DNA of 34,818 bases from CAYXGZ01 sp964464755 (GTDB lineage Bacteria; Planctomycetota; MHYJ01; JACPRB01): NCBI GenBank assembly GCA_964464755.1, contig CAYXGZ010000037.1, positions 1-34,818 on the forward strand, read 5' to 3'. The notes beneath the pieces are model-generated. The model saw only the letters and a list, made by a program, of their open reading frames with translations, was not told where the DNA came from and made no database searches. The translations under genes were made by a program, and so were the position numbers. Of the stretch, positions 23,180 to 30,824 are shown one piece after another; position 1 is the stretch's first letter; each line of letters starts with the position of its first letter.

Positions 23180-24241
23180 ATGAAGGTGCTCGTCGCCATG
23201 TCCGGCGGGATCGATTCCAGCGTCGCCGCGGCGCTGCTCCGGGAGCAGGGCCACGACGTCGTCGGCGTCTTCATGCGCCACGGCGTCATGGCCGAGGCCC
23301 CCGCCCGGCCGGGCCGCCAGGGCTGCTGCTCCCTCCAGGACGCCTACGACGCCAGGCGCGTCGCCGACCGCTTCGGCCTCCCGTTCTACGTCGTCAACTA
23401 CGAGCGCGAGTTCGAGCGCATCGTCGACTACTTCGTCTCCGAGTACGACCGCGGCGCGACCCCGAACCCCTGCATCCGCTGCAACCGGGACCTGAAGTTC
23501 GGCAAGCTCTTCGAGGTCGCCGACTCCGTCGGCGCGGACCACGTCGCGACCGGCCACTACGCCCGGGTCGGGGATCGCGACGGCCGGCCTTCGCTGCTCC
23601 GCGGCGCGGACCCCGCGAAGGACCAGTCGTACGTGCTGTTCCCGCTGACGCGGGCCCAGCTCGACCGCACGCTCTTCCCGGTCGGCGGGATGGACAAGCC
23701 CCGCGTCCGCGAGGAGGCCCGGCGGCTCGGACTGCGCATCGCCGAGAAGCCCGAGAGCATGGAGATCTGCTTCGTCCCCGACGACGACCACCGCCGCCTG
23801 CTCCGCGAGCGGCTCGGCGACCGCATCCGCGAGGGCGAGTTCGTCGACTCCTCGGGCCGTGTCTTGGGCCGGCACCCGGGCCACCAGCTCTTCACGGTCG
23901 GGCAGCGCCGCGGGCTCGGCATCACCCTCGGCCGGCCGACGTACGTCGTGGCGATCGAGCCCGCCGCGAACCGGGTCGTCCTCGGGGACGACGAGGATCT
24001 CGGTCGCGCCGAGTTCGCCACCGAGGACACGAACTGGATCGCCGGCCCGCCCTCCGGCCTCCTCCGCGCGAACGTCCAGGTCCGCTCCCGCGCCGAGGCG
24101 GCGCCCGCGACGATCGAGGTGCCGGCCCCGGGCCGCGCCCGCGTCCGCTTCGACGAGCCCCAGCGCGCCGTCACGCCCGGCCAGGCCGCCGTCTTCTACG
24201 ACGGCGACGAGGTCCTGGGCGGGGGTTGGATCGCGCGATGA
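23180..24241 (+). CDS. mnmA: tRNA-specific 2-thiouridylase
   Basis: MnmA thiolates U34 at C2 in Lys, Glu and Gln tRNAs using ATP and relayed sulfur. The 353-aa protein opens with the PP-loop VAMSGGIDSSVAAALL (4-19; Ile where most have Val). It holds the catalytic Cys in TPNPCIRCN and the second catalytic Cys in SMEICFVPDD, TGHYARV, and the C-terminal beta-barrel with GQRRGLGI. I chose the ATG at 23180 since it directly precedes the PP-loop strand; the region upstream in frame is promoter, not protein. There is no ribosome binding site; TATAAT ends nine bases before the ATG. The stop overlaps the next gene (ATGA). Together with mtaB it makes an anticodon-loop modification pair. Confidence 0.97.
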   Translation: MKVLVAMSGGIDSSVAAALLREQGHDVVGVFMRHGVMAEAPARPGRQGCCSLQDAYDARRVADRFGLPFYVVNYEREFERIVDYFVSEYDRGATPNPCIRCNRDLKFGKLFEVADSVGADHVATGHYARVGDRDGRPSLLRGADPAKDQSYVLFPLTRAQLDRTLFPVGGMDKPRVREEARRLGLRIAEKPESMEICFVPDDDHRRLLRERLGDRIREGEFVDSSGRVLGRHPGHQLFTVGQRRGLGITLGRPTYVVAIEPAANRVVLGDDEDLGRAEFATEDTNWIAGPPSGLLRANVQVRSRAEAAPATIEVPAPGRARVRFDEPQRAVTPGQAAVFYDGDEVLGGGWIAR

Positions 24242-25053
24242 GAGCCGCCGCCCTCCTGCTGCTCGCGGCCGTCCTCCAGGATCCCGCGCCGGACCCGGCC
24301 GCGGCGTTCGCCGCCGCGCTCTCCGATCCCGACGGCTGGGAACTGAAGTGGATCGAGGCGGCGAAGGCGGCCCCCGACGACTACTGCGACGCCAAGACCG
24401 TCGGCCGCCGGGAACTGCCCGACGCGGACCGCAAGGTCTCCGGCCTCTACTTCGGCTCGCTGGGGAAGAGTTCCCACGCCTGCGACGGATCCACCCAGGT
24501 CAGCAAGATCGTCGAGGTCCCCGGCAACGTCCGCCTCAAGCTCCGCGTCGCGACGGCGCAGTGGTCCTCGGCGCCGGTCCCGAAGCTCGCCCTGAGATTC
24601 GCCAATCCCGGCGGGACGACCTTCGCGGGCGGCTGGAGGCTCGAGACGCCCGGGAAGAACAACCTCGACGCGCCCGCGGACCGGGAGGTCCTTCTCCTGA
24701 CCGCGGCCCCGGTGAAGGTCCGCATCGTCTTCGACACGACCTGCCGCACCGCGTCGTGGTTCTCCTCCATCTCGGCCGTGACCTATTGCGCGGAGCCGCT
24801 GGCGGACGCGGAGCGGAGGGAGCTCCTCGGGTTGCTGGACGAGTTCAGATCGGACGAGGCGGCGGTCCGGGACTCGGCCTCGGAGAAGCTCGCCGGGTGG
24901 CTGCGGCGGCCCGGGTTCGAACTGCCGGTGCTCGCCCTGCTGCGGTCCGAGCGCGCGAAGCGCGAGGACGCGGAGTCGAGGGCCCGGATCGATTCCGCGG
25001 CGGCCTCGGCGACGTGGATCGCCGACCTGTCGTCGCTCGCGCCCGCGAAGTGA
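24238..25053 (+). CDS. Exported protein of unknown function, 271 aa
   Basis: The ATG at 24238 overlaps the mnmA stop (ATGA), so the two are co-translated. Residues 1-17 form a short hydrophobic signal (MRAAALLLLAAVLQ). A beta-rich region (about 55-190) contains several Cys (in DDYCDAK, SHACDG, DTTCRTA, TYCAEP) that could form disulfides. A helical C-terminal part (about 195-265) with LLDEFRSDEAAVRDSASEKLAGW resembles HEAT-like segments seen in planctomycete secreted proteins. I do not recognise the family. Coupling to mnmA is probably opportunistic. It meets the Hc1-like gene tail to tail with no intervening base. Confidence 0.7.
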   Translation: MRAAALLLLAAVLQDPAPDPAAAFAAALSDPDGWELKWIEAAKAAPDDYCDAKTVGRRELPDADRKVSGLYFGSLGKSSHACDGSTQVSKIVEVPGNVRLKLRVATAQWSSAPVPKLALRFANPGGTTFAGGWRLETPGKNNLDAPADREVLLLTAAPVKVRIVFDTTCRTASWFSSISAVTYCAEPLADAERRELLGLLDEFRSDEAAVRDSASEKLAGWLRRPGFELPVLALLRSERAKREDAESRARIDSAAASATWIADLSSLAPAK

Positions 25054-25257
25054 CTACGGGGTCGTCGCGGGCGGGGCCTCGGGGCCCTTCTTCAGGCCCT
25101 GGATCTCGATGCGGCAATCCTGGGCGGTCTTCTTGATCTGCTGGAGGAGCTTCCGCGCCCGCATCGCCGCGACCTTCTTGCCGCCCTGGAACTCGAGGAA
25201 CTGCGCCCGGGCCTCGGAAACCAGCCGGGTCAGCTCGTCGTATTTCTCCACGCCCAT
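25054..25257 (-). CDS. Histone H1-like (Hc1-type) small basic protein
   Basis: A 67-aa protein with an excellent Shine-Dalgarno (AGGAGG) seven bases before the ATG. It is one amphipathic helical stretch rich in Lys/Arg: a helix near 5-25, then GGKKVAAMRARKLLQQIKK (25-43) and TAQDCRIEIQGLKK. This matches the layout of chlamydial Hc1 (a GNKAAAQRVR-type core followed by a Lys-rich helix), and such short Hc1-like proteins occur in Planctomycetota. Hc1 condenses DNA in Chlamydia; here a nucleoid role is inference. The short tail EAPPATTP replaces the long Lys/Ala tail of Hc1. It is shorter than usual gene-calling limits, but the site, frame and composition support it. Confidence 0.78.
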   Translation of the reverse strand: MGVEKYDELTRLVSEARAQFLEFQGGKKVAAMRARKLLQQIKKTAQDCRIEIQGLKKGPEAPPATTP

Positions 25258-25310
25258 GAAGCAGCCCTCCTGATGGGCCCATTCTCGGCGGGCCCGTCCG
25301 AACCTGTCAA

Positions 25311-26099
25311 CTACTTGGCGAGTTCCGCCCGGAAGGCCGCGGCGGCCGGGGCGAGGATCTCCTCGAGGACCCGGGGGTCGGGCGGCCCCGGCCGGCGCTC
25401 CTCGGCGATCCAGGCCGCGAGCCGCGCGGGTCCCGCGGGATCGTGGCGCAGCAGCCGCCAGAGGACGTAGGCTCGCGACGCCTCGGCCGGATCCTGCAGG
25501 CGCGCGGCGGTGGCCGTGGCGATCTCGACCGGGGCCAGCTTCCCCCCTCGGGCGGCGATCACGCGCTCGAGGTCCCGCCCGCCGAACTGGAGGCTGTCGG
25601 TCTCGAAGCAGCCCGCGAAGCCCGAGGCGAAGCCCGGGCTCCAGGCCGCACCGGGCGCGGCGTCGTGCAGCAGCGCCAGGGCGAGGGCCCGGGAATAGAG
25701 GTGCAGCGCGGTGGCCGGCGAGTCGCCCCGCGGCAGCCGGACCGTGCGGGTCGCCGGATCGTAGAGCTCCCCGGGCTCCCGCGGGCCGGGCTCGTACGCG
25801 ACCACGCGCAGGCCGCGCAACCCCGTGGGCAGTCCGACCTGGGCGGCGCCGGCCTCGAGGTCGTGCCGCTTCGCGCCGTCCACGTAGCGCGAGAGGAACC
25901 CGGCGAAGGCGTTCGCCCACGCGTCGTCCGGGACCGAGTAGGAGTTGCCCGCGAGCTCGATCGTGTAGTTGCCCGGCCGCAGCCCGCGCTCGATCCACGC
26001 GGCGACCGGGTCGCCGGCGACGTGCAGGCCCGCGGTCGCGAGCAGGGCGGGGGCCGCGAAGGCGGCGAGCTTGAACGCGGAGCGCGAGGCCGGGGTCAC
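25311..26099 (-). CDS. Exported or membrane-anchored protein of unknown function, 262 aa
   Basis: It starts at GTG 26099, overlapping the rhomboid stop (GTGA), with GAGGG just upstream. Residues about 9-28 form one hydrophobic segment (KLAAFAAPALLATAGLHVAG), a signal anchor or signal peptide. The rest is a soluble, mostly helical domain with a central part (about 130-175) in which a helix LHLYSRALALALLHDAAPG is followed by FASGFAGCFETDSLQFGG. That layout recalls gluzincin-like peptidase domains whose HExxH is absent here, but the resemblance is weak. Coupling to the rhomboid-like protein suggests a shared envelope role. No family recognised. Confidence 0.65.
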   Translation of the reverse strand: MTPASRSAFKLAAFAAPALLATAGLHVAGDPVAAWIERGLRPGNYTIELAGNSYSVPDDAWANAFAGFLSRYVDGAKRHDLEAGAAQVGLPTGLRGLRVVAYEPGPREPGELYDPATRTVRLPRGDSPATALHLYSRALALALLHDAAPGAAWSPGFASGFAGCFETDSLQFGGRDLERVIAARGGKLAPVEIATATAARLQDPAEASRAYVLWRLLRHDPAGPARLAAWIAEERRPGPPDPRVLEEILAPAAAAFRAELAK

Positions 26100-26935
26100 G
26101 GGCCCTCGTCCGGCCGGCCGTAGAGCCGGCTCGCCCGCTTCAGCGTCGCCCGCTCGGCGCGCGTGATGGACGCCATGCCCTCGCGGCTGATCTTGCCGAG
26201 GATCTCCTCGCAGCGGCGGCGAAGGTCGAACTCCTCGAGGTAGCGCCGGCGCCGGGCCCGCGACTCCCAGGCGTCGAGCCGGCGGTCGAGGAGGGGCTCG
26301 GCGGAGACGAAGATCCAGGCCCCGAGGGCCGCCGCCGCGATCGCCCCGGGCGCGGCGCCGTGGGCCGACCACCCGGCCGCGAGGATCAGCGTGCCCGTCA
26401 GCGCGATGAGGCAGGCGGGCCGGGCCCGCAGCGGCAGCACGAGCAGGAAGAGCAGGGTCCGGGAGCGGTGCCTCCACGCCCACGCGAGGAACACGGCGAG
26501 GGCCGGGGCCGCGAGGCCCGTGGCGACCTCGGCCGGCGCCGGCCGCAGGACCTGCCAGGCGTGGTGCCCGACGGCGCCGTAGAGCGAGGAGCCCGCGTAG
26601 AGCGCGAGGAGCTTCCACGGGCCGCACTCCGCCTCGAGCTCGTTGCCCATCCGGTACAGCACCCAGCCGAAGAGCACCATCGCGCAGAGCGACGGGATCT
26701 GCAGACCGTGCGCGAAGGTCCAGGTGAAGTAGCGCCAGGCCTCGAGCCCGGCCAGCGCGGGCCCCGCGGAGAACGGGAGGGCCTCGGCGGCGGGCCGGAG
26801 CCAGGCGACCTGCACGGCCGCGGCGGCGAGCAGGAAGGCCCCGGCGTGGAGGAGCAGCAGGAGGTTGGTGGCCGAGCCCCGCCTCGCGGCGATGACCCGG
26901 TCGGTGTCCGGCGTGATCCCGTCCCTGGTCGCCAT
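26096..26935 (-). CDS. Rhomboid-family membrane protein without the catalytic serine (pseudoprotease)
   Basis: A 279-aa protein with six or so hydrophobic segments. Rhomboid landmarks are visible: WRYFTWTFAHG (67-77), a short loop, then MGNELEAECGPWKLLALY (96-113) in the place of the G..lE...G motif. Where active rhomboids have GxSG there is GLAAP (140-144), so the nucleophile is missing; the TM6 histidine equivalent (His192 in GWSAHGAAPG) is kept. The cytosolic C terminus (about 215-272) is a charged helical extension ending ILGKISREGMASITRAERATL, like the extension of many planctomycete rhomboids. The start ATG at 26935 lacks a strong ribosome binding site; an alternative upstream start would read through the promoter. 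I infer a non-proteolytic membrane chaperone or scaffold. Confidence 0.78.
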   Translation of the reverse strand: MATRDGITPDTDRVIAARRGSATNLLLLLHAGAFLLAAAAVQVAWLRPAAEALPFSAGPALAGLEAWRYFTWTFAHGLQIPSLCAMVLFGWVLYRMGNELEAECGPWKLLALYAGSSLYGAVGHHAWQVLRPAPAEVATGLAAPALAVFLAWAWRHRSRTLLFLLVLPLRARPACLIALTGTLILAAGWSAHGAAPGAIAAAALGAWIFVSAEPLLDRRLDAWESRARRRRYLEEFDLRRRCEEILGKISREGMASITRAERATLKRASRLYGRPDEGP

Positions 26936-26974
26936 GTGGTCCGCCGCGCTGAAGCCTTCGAGTCCCGTCCCGGG

Positions 26975-26982
26975 TATTATAC
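26975..26982. promoter_or_regulatory. Symmetric -10 element (TATTATAC) between the rhomboid gene and the gene at 27063
   Basis: Leftward it reads TATAAT (26981-26976), 40 bases before the rhomboid start. Rightward it reads TATTAT (26975-26980) or TTATAC, about 82 bases before the next gene. It is the only AT-rich octamer in the 127-base divergent gap. I see no strong -35 on either side. Confidence 0.5.
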
Positions 26983-27062
26983 GCGGGGGCGGACGCCGGG
27001 TTCGCCGTTCCACCGAACCCCCGGGCGGTCCCGCGGGTCCATATCCGCACAGGGAGGTCCCG

Positions 27063-27860
27063 ATGCTCAAGGTCGTCGCCGCCGCCGTGCTCGCGCTGCT
27101 CGCCGTCCCCGACGACAAGATCGGGAAGATGAAGGCCCCCGAGACGCTGCTGAAGTCCCGCCAGGCCTGGCTCAAGCGCAAGGGCTGCCACGTCAAGGAG
27201 TCGATCGACTCCCCGGTCCTCTCCAAGGACGGCTCGACGAACGGGACCTCGGCCTTCGAGGGCCGGATCATCCGCCACGCCGAGTTCGCCGCGCTCCGCG
27301 GCCCCTGCGAGGCCTACGCCAAGGGCCGCGACCTGCTGATCAAGGACCCCCAGGGCGAGTACCGGGACCCGCTCAAGTTCGAGGGCGAGGAGAACCGCAC
27401 CGCGGCGATGATCCGCAACCCCGTGCTCGTGATGAACGAGGGCTACCAGTTCTTCGCGACGGCCGCCTGGACGAAGGACGAGAAGATCGGCGACCTCGAC
27501 TGCAAGGTCGCCGAGACGGCCGCCGACCCGAAGAACACCCTCGAGCACATCAAGGAAGTCTCCGCCCGGATGAACACCCCGTGGAAGCAGTGGGTGAAGG
27601 ACATCGCCGCGTTCTGCGACCGGAAGAAGTCGTCGTCCACCTACACGATGTGGATCAACAAGGACGACCTCTCGGTCGTGAAGATCGAGTGGGTCCTCGA
27701 CATGGTCATCGACAAGAAGTCGATCCCGCCCTTCGGCGGCGGCACGGACCGGATCCCCGACCAGATCAAGTCGACCTTCACGATCGAGTACTCGAAGTAC
27801 GACGCGGACCTCGAGATCGACGTGCCCGCCGGGGTGAAGAAGATCTGGAAGATCGGGTAG
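27063..27860 (+). CDS. Exported protein, possibly LolA/LppX-like fold, 265 aa
   Basis: The ATG has GGGAGG six bases upstream and opens a short signal (MLKVVAAAVLALLAVP). The mature protein is Lys-rich and mixed alpha/beta. The C-terminal third has TYTMWINKDDLSVVKIEW followed by repeated strands and the ending YSKYDADLEIDVPAGVKK. This 'wID..t..v.k' plus 'sdYg..v.I..P..v' pattern is typical of periplasmic lipid-carrier-like proteins of the LolA/LppX fold, a resemblance by eye only. Two Cys in the N-terminal half (in RKGCHVK and RGPCEAY) could pair. It is monocistronic, convergent with the membrane protein at 27867 (six-base gap). Function unknown. Confidence 0.68.
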   Translation: MLKVVAAAVLALLAVPDDKIGKMKAPETLLKSRQAWLKRKGCHVKESIDSPVLSKDGSTNGTSAFEGRIIRHAEFAALRGPCEAYAKGRDLLIKDPQGEYRDPLKFEGEENRTAAMIRNPVLVMNEGYQFFATAAWTKDEKIGDLDCKVAETAADPKNTLEHIKEVSARMNTPWKQWVKDIAAFCDRKKSSSTYTMWINKDDLSVVKIEWVLDMVIDKKSIPPFGGGTDRIPDQIKSTFTIEYSKYDADLEIDVPAGVKKIWKIG

Positions 27861-27866
27861 GCCGGC

Positions 27867-28562
27867 CTACTCGGCCGTCGCGCCGGCGGCCCGGGGCCGC
27901 GCGGGACGGGGCGCCGCCTCGATCCGCATCGCCTCGTTCCGGCTCGTCAGCCCCTGGTGGATCATCCCGAAGAGGAAGAGCGGCAGGAACACCGCGAGGT
28001 GCACCACCACGCGCATCGGGGAGCTCGCGGGGGCCAGCGGGGAGATCGCGGCCGTCGAGACGCCGAAGGTGACGAACGCGGCGCCGATCAGCGACGAGTT
28101 GAAGATGAAGAAGAGCTTGGGGAAGAGGCCCCCGAGCCCGCCGCCGAGCAGGAAGACCAGGCACATCGTCAGCATCGTCTGCTCGCCCGGGCGGAACAGC
28201 GCCGGGGCGAACACGGAGGCCACGAGCGCCGCCGTGAAGCCGCCGAGCAGGATCCCCACGAAGTGCCGGCAGTAGGCGCCGATGAACGCGCCCGCCGCCG
28301 CGCAGACCGCCATGTAGACGAAGGGGGGCATCCCGCCGGTCGGGGAGACGTGCGTCCGCAGGAGCAGGCCCGCCCAGCCGCCGACCAGCAGGCCCGTCAC
28401 GCCGAGGAAGTACTCGTGGTGGCGCCAGCCGTAGAGGAGGAAGGACCCGCCGAACACGATCGACAGGAGCGCCAGGATCTCGGGGAAGTTCGCCCCGATG
28501 AGGCTCTTGTGGTGCGAGAGGTTGAGGCGCTCGACGAAGGCGACGATCTCGTTCAGGTTCAT
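27867..28562 (-). CDS. Multi-span membrane protein, DUF4203/TMEM198-like
   Basis: The ATG at 28562 has GGGGAG eight bases upstream. The 231-aa protein has a short N-terminal helix, then about seven hydrophobic segments rich in Gly (for example GVTGLLVGGWAGLLLR, AAGAFIGAYCRHFVGILLGGFTAALVASVF and LVFLLGGGLGGLFPKLFFIF). The C terminus (about 205-231) is an Arg/Ala/Pro-rich cytosolic tail. The Gly-rich repeated hairpins and the FGGSFLLYGWRHHEYFLGVTG segment resemble DUF4203-type proteins. No transporter or enzyme motif is seen. It lies 55 bases upstream of the stop of the TPR-thioredoxin gene and may be co-transcribed with it. Confidence 0.72.
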   Translation of the reverse strand: MNLNEIVAFVERLNLSHHKSLIGANFPEILALLSIVFGGSFLLYGWRHHEYFLGVTGLLVGGWAGLLLRTHVSPTGGMPPFVYMAVCAAAGAFIGAYCRHFVGILLGGFTAALVASVFAPALFRPGEQTMLTMCLVFLLGGGLGGLFPKLFFIFNSSLIGAAFVTFGVSTAAISPLAPASSPMRVVVHLAVFLPLFLFGMIHQGLTSRNEAMRIEAAPRPARPRAAGATAE

Positions 28563-28617
28563 GGCGGAACTCCCCGCGGAAATCATCGGCCGGGGGGCCC
28601 GCGACCTGAAGGGGCTT

Positions 28618-29724
28618 CTACTTCTCGGCGGCCAGCTTCCGCACCGCCGCCTGCAGCTCCCGCCCGTGGGGGCTGAAGAGCGGGTTCACGAAGCGGATCA
28701 CGCCCTTCCGGTCGATGACCACGACCAGCGGCAGCGGCTCGCGCACCGCGTAGGCCTTCGCGAGCTTCCCGTCGTAGCCCCCGCCGTCGTGGTGCAGCGG
28801 CCAGTCGATGGAGGCGCCCTCGGCGAGCTGCGCGGTCTTCGCGGGGTCGAGGTCGATGCTCACCCCGAGCACGGCCAGCTCGGTCTCCGGCACCGCCTTG
28901 CGCAGGCGCCGGATCACCTCGGCCTCCATCTCCAGCATCGGGAAGCCGGACCAGAGGAAGTGGACGACGGCCACCTTGCCCTTGGCGGCGGAGAGCGAGA
29001 ACGCGGCGCCCTTCAGGTCCTTCTCCTCGATCGCGGGCGCGGGCTTCCCGATCCACAGCAGGTTCGCCAGGATGTGCTTCGCCTGCTCCACGGTCCCGAG
29101 CTCGGTCGCCGAGCGCACGACCTGCTCGATCTGCTCGCGGGCCGGGCCGAGCTTCTCCGCGAACTGCAGGGCCTGGGCCAGCGCCATCGCGGCGGCCCAC
29201 TCGCCCTTTTTCCCCTTCTGGTCGAGACGGAGCTGCTCGAAGGCCGTCACGGCCTCGTCGAACTTCCCCTCGGTGATCAGCGTCTGCCCGGCGCGGCAGC
29301 GGGCCCGGAAGGCGAGCTCGTCCTCCTTCGTCCCGCGCGCGATCGCGTGGTAGTGGCCCCGGGCCCCGGCGTCGTCGCCGGCCTCCCAGGAGTACTCGGC
29401 GGCGGCGTAGCGGATCTCGGAGGCCTGCTCGTGGTCGGGCCAGCGCTCGAGGACCTTCTCGAGCCGGGCCGCCGCGCCCTTCGCGTCGTCGAGGTCCCGC
29501 GCGAGCTGCGCCGCCAGGTTGGCCGCGCCCCCGCCGACCTTCGGGTCCTTCGCCGTCGCGAGGAACTCGTCCAGCTCGCCGAGCGAGGCCTTCAGGACGG
29601 TCCGCCGCTCCTCCGGCGTCTTCGCCTTCCCCGCGTTGTCGTTGAGGCGGCGCAGGATCGCGTCGAGGCGCGCGTCCTCCTGGACGGCGAGCAGCGGGAG
29701 GACGAGGAGGGCGAGCCAGCGCAT
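28618..29724 (-). CDS. Exported TPR protein with a thioredoxin-like domain lacking CxxC
   Basis: The 368-aa protein starts with a short signal (MRWLALLVLPLLAVQED). Residues about 20-225 are helical TPR-like repeats (EAGDDAGARGHYHAIARG, TEGKFDEAVTAFEQL). Residues about 225-366 form a TlpA/ResA/AhpC-type thioredoxin fold: GKPAPAIEEKDLKGAAFSLS, KVAVVHFLWSGFP, then PLVVVIDRKGVIRFV with the cis-Pro equivalent. Where redox-active members have WCxxC this one has WSGFPM, so neither cysteine is present. It cannot act as a disulfide reductase and is more likely a binding domain. The start (ATG 29724, GGGGG upstream) faces pfk across 54 bases. Confidence 0.82.
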   Translation of the reverse strand: MRWLALLVLPLLAVQEDARLDAILRRLNDNAGKAKTPEERRTVLKASLGELDEFLATAKDPKVGGGAANLAAQLARDLDDAKGAAARLEKVLERWPDHEQASEIRYAAAEYSWEAGDDAGARGHYHAIARGTKEDELAFRARCRAGQTLITEGKFDEAVTAFEQLRLDQKGKKGEWAAAMALAQALQFAEKLGPAREQIEQVVRSATELGTVEQAKHILANLLWIGKPAPAIEEKDLKGAAFSLSAAKGKVAVVHFLWSGFPMLEMEAEVIRRLRKAVPETELAVLGVSIDLDPAKTAQLAEGASIDWPLHHDGGGYDGKLAKAYAVREPLPLVVVIDRKGVIRFVNPLFSPHGRELQAAVRKLAAEK

Positions 29725-29763
29725 GCAACCCCCGAAATAAGTGGCCGGGATCGGACCGACAGC

Positions 29764-29771
29764 TTTATAAC
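29764..29771. promoter_or_regulatory. Symmetric -10 element (TTTATAAC) between the TPR-thioredoxin gene and pfk
   Basis: Rightward it gives TATAAC (29766-29771) seven bases before the pfk ATG, implying a leaderless mRNA. Leftward it gives TATAAA (29769-29764), 39 bases before the other start codon. It is the third divergent pair of the window with this arrangement. Confidence 0.55.
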
Positions 29772-29778
29772 GACGGGA

Positions 29779-30822
29779 ATGCCGAAGCGGAAGCTCAAGC
29801 TGGGCATCCTGACGGGCGGCGGCGACGGCCCGGGCCTCAACGCCGTGATCCGCGCCGTCGTGAAGAAGGGCATCTCGGTCCACGGCGCCGAGTTCACCGG
29901 CATCATGGACGGCTTCGAGGGGCTCGTCGAGCGCCGCTGGAACCGCCTCGGCTTCGACGAGGTCTCCGGCATCCTCTCCTCGGCCGGCACCATCCTCGGC
30001 ACGACGAACAAGGGCGACCCGTTCAAGTACGGGACCCGCGGCGACGTGACCGACCTCGTGCTGCGCAACTTCCGCGAGCTGGGCCTCGGCGGCCTCGTCT
30101 GCCTCGGCGGCGACGGGACGATGCGCATCGCCGACGGGCTCGCCCGGCGCGGGATCCCGATCGTCGGCATCCCCAAGACCATCGACAACGACGTCGTGGG
30201 CACCGACATCACCTTCGGCTTCGACACGGCCGTGAAGGTCGCCGCGGACGCCGTGCAGATCCTCCACGCGACGGCCGACGCGCACCGGCGCGTGATGGTC
30301 GTCGAGGTGATGGGGCGGACCGCGGGCTGGATCGCCCTGTACGCGGGCATCGCCGGCGGCGCGGACGTCATCCTGCTGCCGGAGATCCGCAGCTCGCTGG
30401 AGATCGTCAAGGAGCACATCCGCCGCCGCCACCTGCACCGGCGCTTCACGATCATCGTGGTCGCGGAGGGGGCGGCGCCGGAGGGCATCCACCGGGAGAA
30501 GCTGCACCCGGGCATCATCGGGACCACGCTGGCGGACAAGCTCGAGCGCGCCGGCATCGACTCGCGCGTCACGATCCTCGGCCACCTGCAGCGCAGCGCG
30601 CCGCCGACCCCGTACGACCGGATCCTGGCCACGCGCTTCGGCGCGGCGGCGATGGACCTCGTCGCGGCGGGGAAGTTCCGGCGCATGGTCGCGATCCAGG
30701 GCGGGAGGACGACGAGCGTCCCGCTCGGCAGCATCGCGGGCAAGGTGAAGCGCGTCGGCCCGCGGGACGAGATGGTCCGGGTCGCCCGGGACGTCGGGAC
30801 CTGCCTCGGGGACCGGCTCTGA
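29779..30822 (+). CDS. pfkA: 6-phosphofructokinase (Gly/Lys active-site type)
   Basis: Phosphorylates fructose 6-phosphate in glycolysis. The 347-aa protein has LTGGGDGPGLNAVIRA (11-26), GGDGT (110-114), PKTIDNDVVGTD (132-143; catalytic Asp136), MGRTAGWIAL (178-187) and LGHLQRS (267-273). With an offset of nine, residue 113 equals E. coli Gly104, as in ATP-dependent enzymes, while residue 133 equals position 124 and is Lys, as in PPi-dependent enzymes. The Gly/Lys combination is known from ATP-using actinobacterial enzymes such as that of Streptomyces, so ATP is the likelier donor. QRSAPP replaces the usual QRGGSP. The mRNA is probably leaderless: no ribosome binding site, and TATAAC ends seven bases before the ATG. 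Confidence 0.93.
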   Translation: MPKRKLKLGILTGGGDGPGLNAVIRAVVKKGISVHGAEFTGIMDGFEGLVERRWNRLGFDEVSGILSSAGTILGTTNKGDPFKYGTRGDVTDLVLRNFRELGLGGLVCLGGDGTMRIADGLARRGIPIVGIPKTIDNDVVGTDITFGFDTAVKVAADAVQILHATADAHRRVMVVEVMGRTAGWIALYAGIAGGADVILLPEIRSSLEIVKEHIRRRHLHRRFTIIVVAEGAAPEGIHREKLHPGIIGTTLADKLERAGIDSRVTILGHLQRSAPPTPYDRILATRFGAAAMDLVAAGKFRRMVAIQGGRTTSVPLGSIAGKVKRVGPRDEMVRVARDVGTCLGDRL

Positions 30823-30824
30823 AC

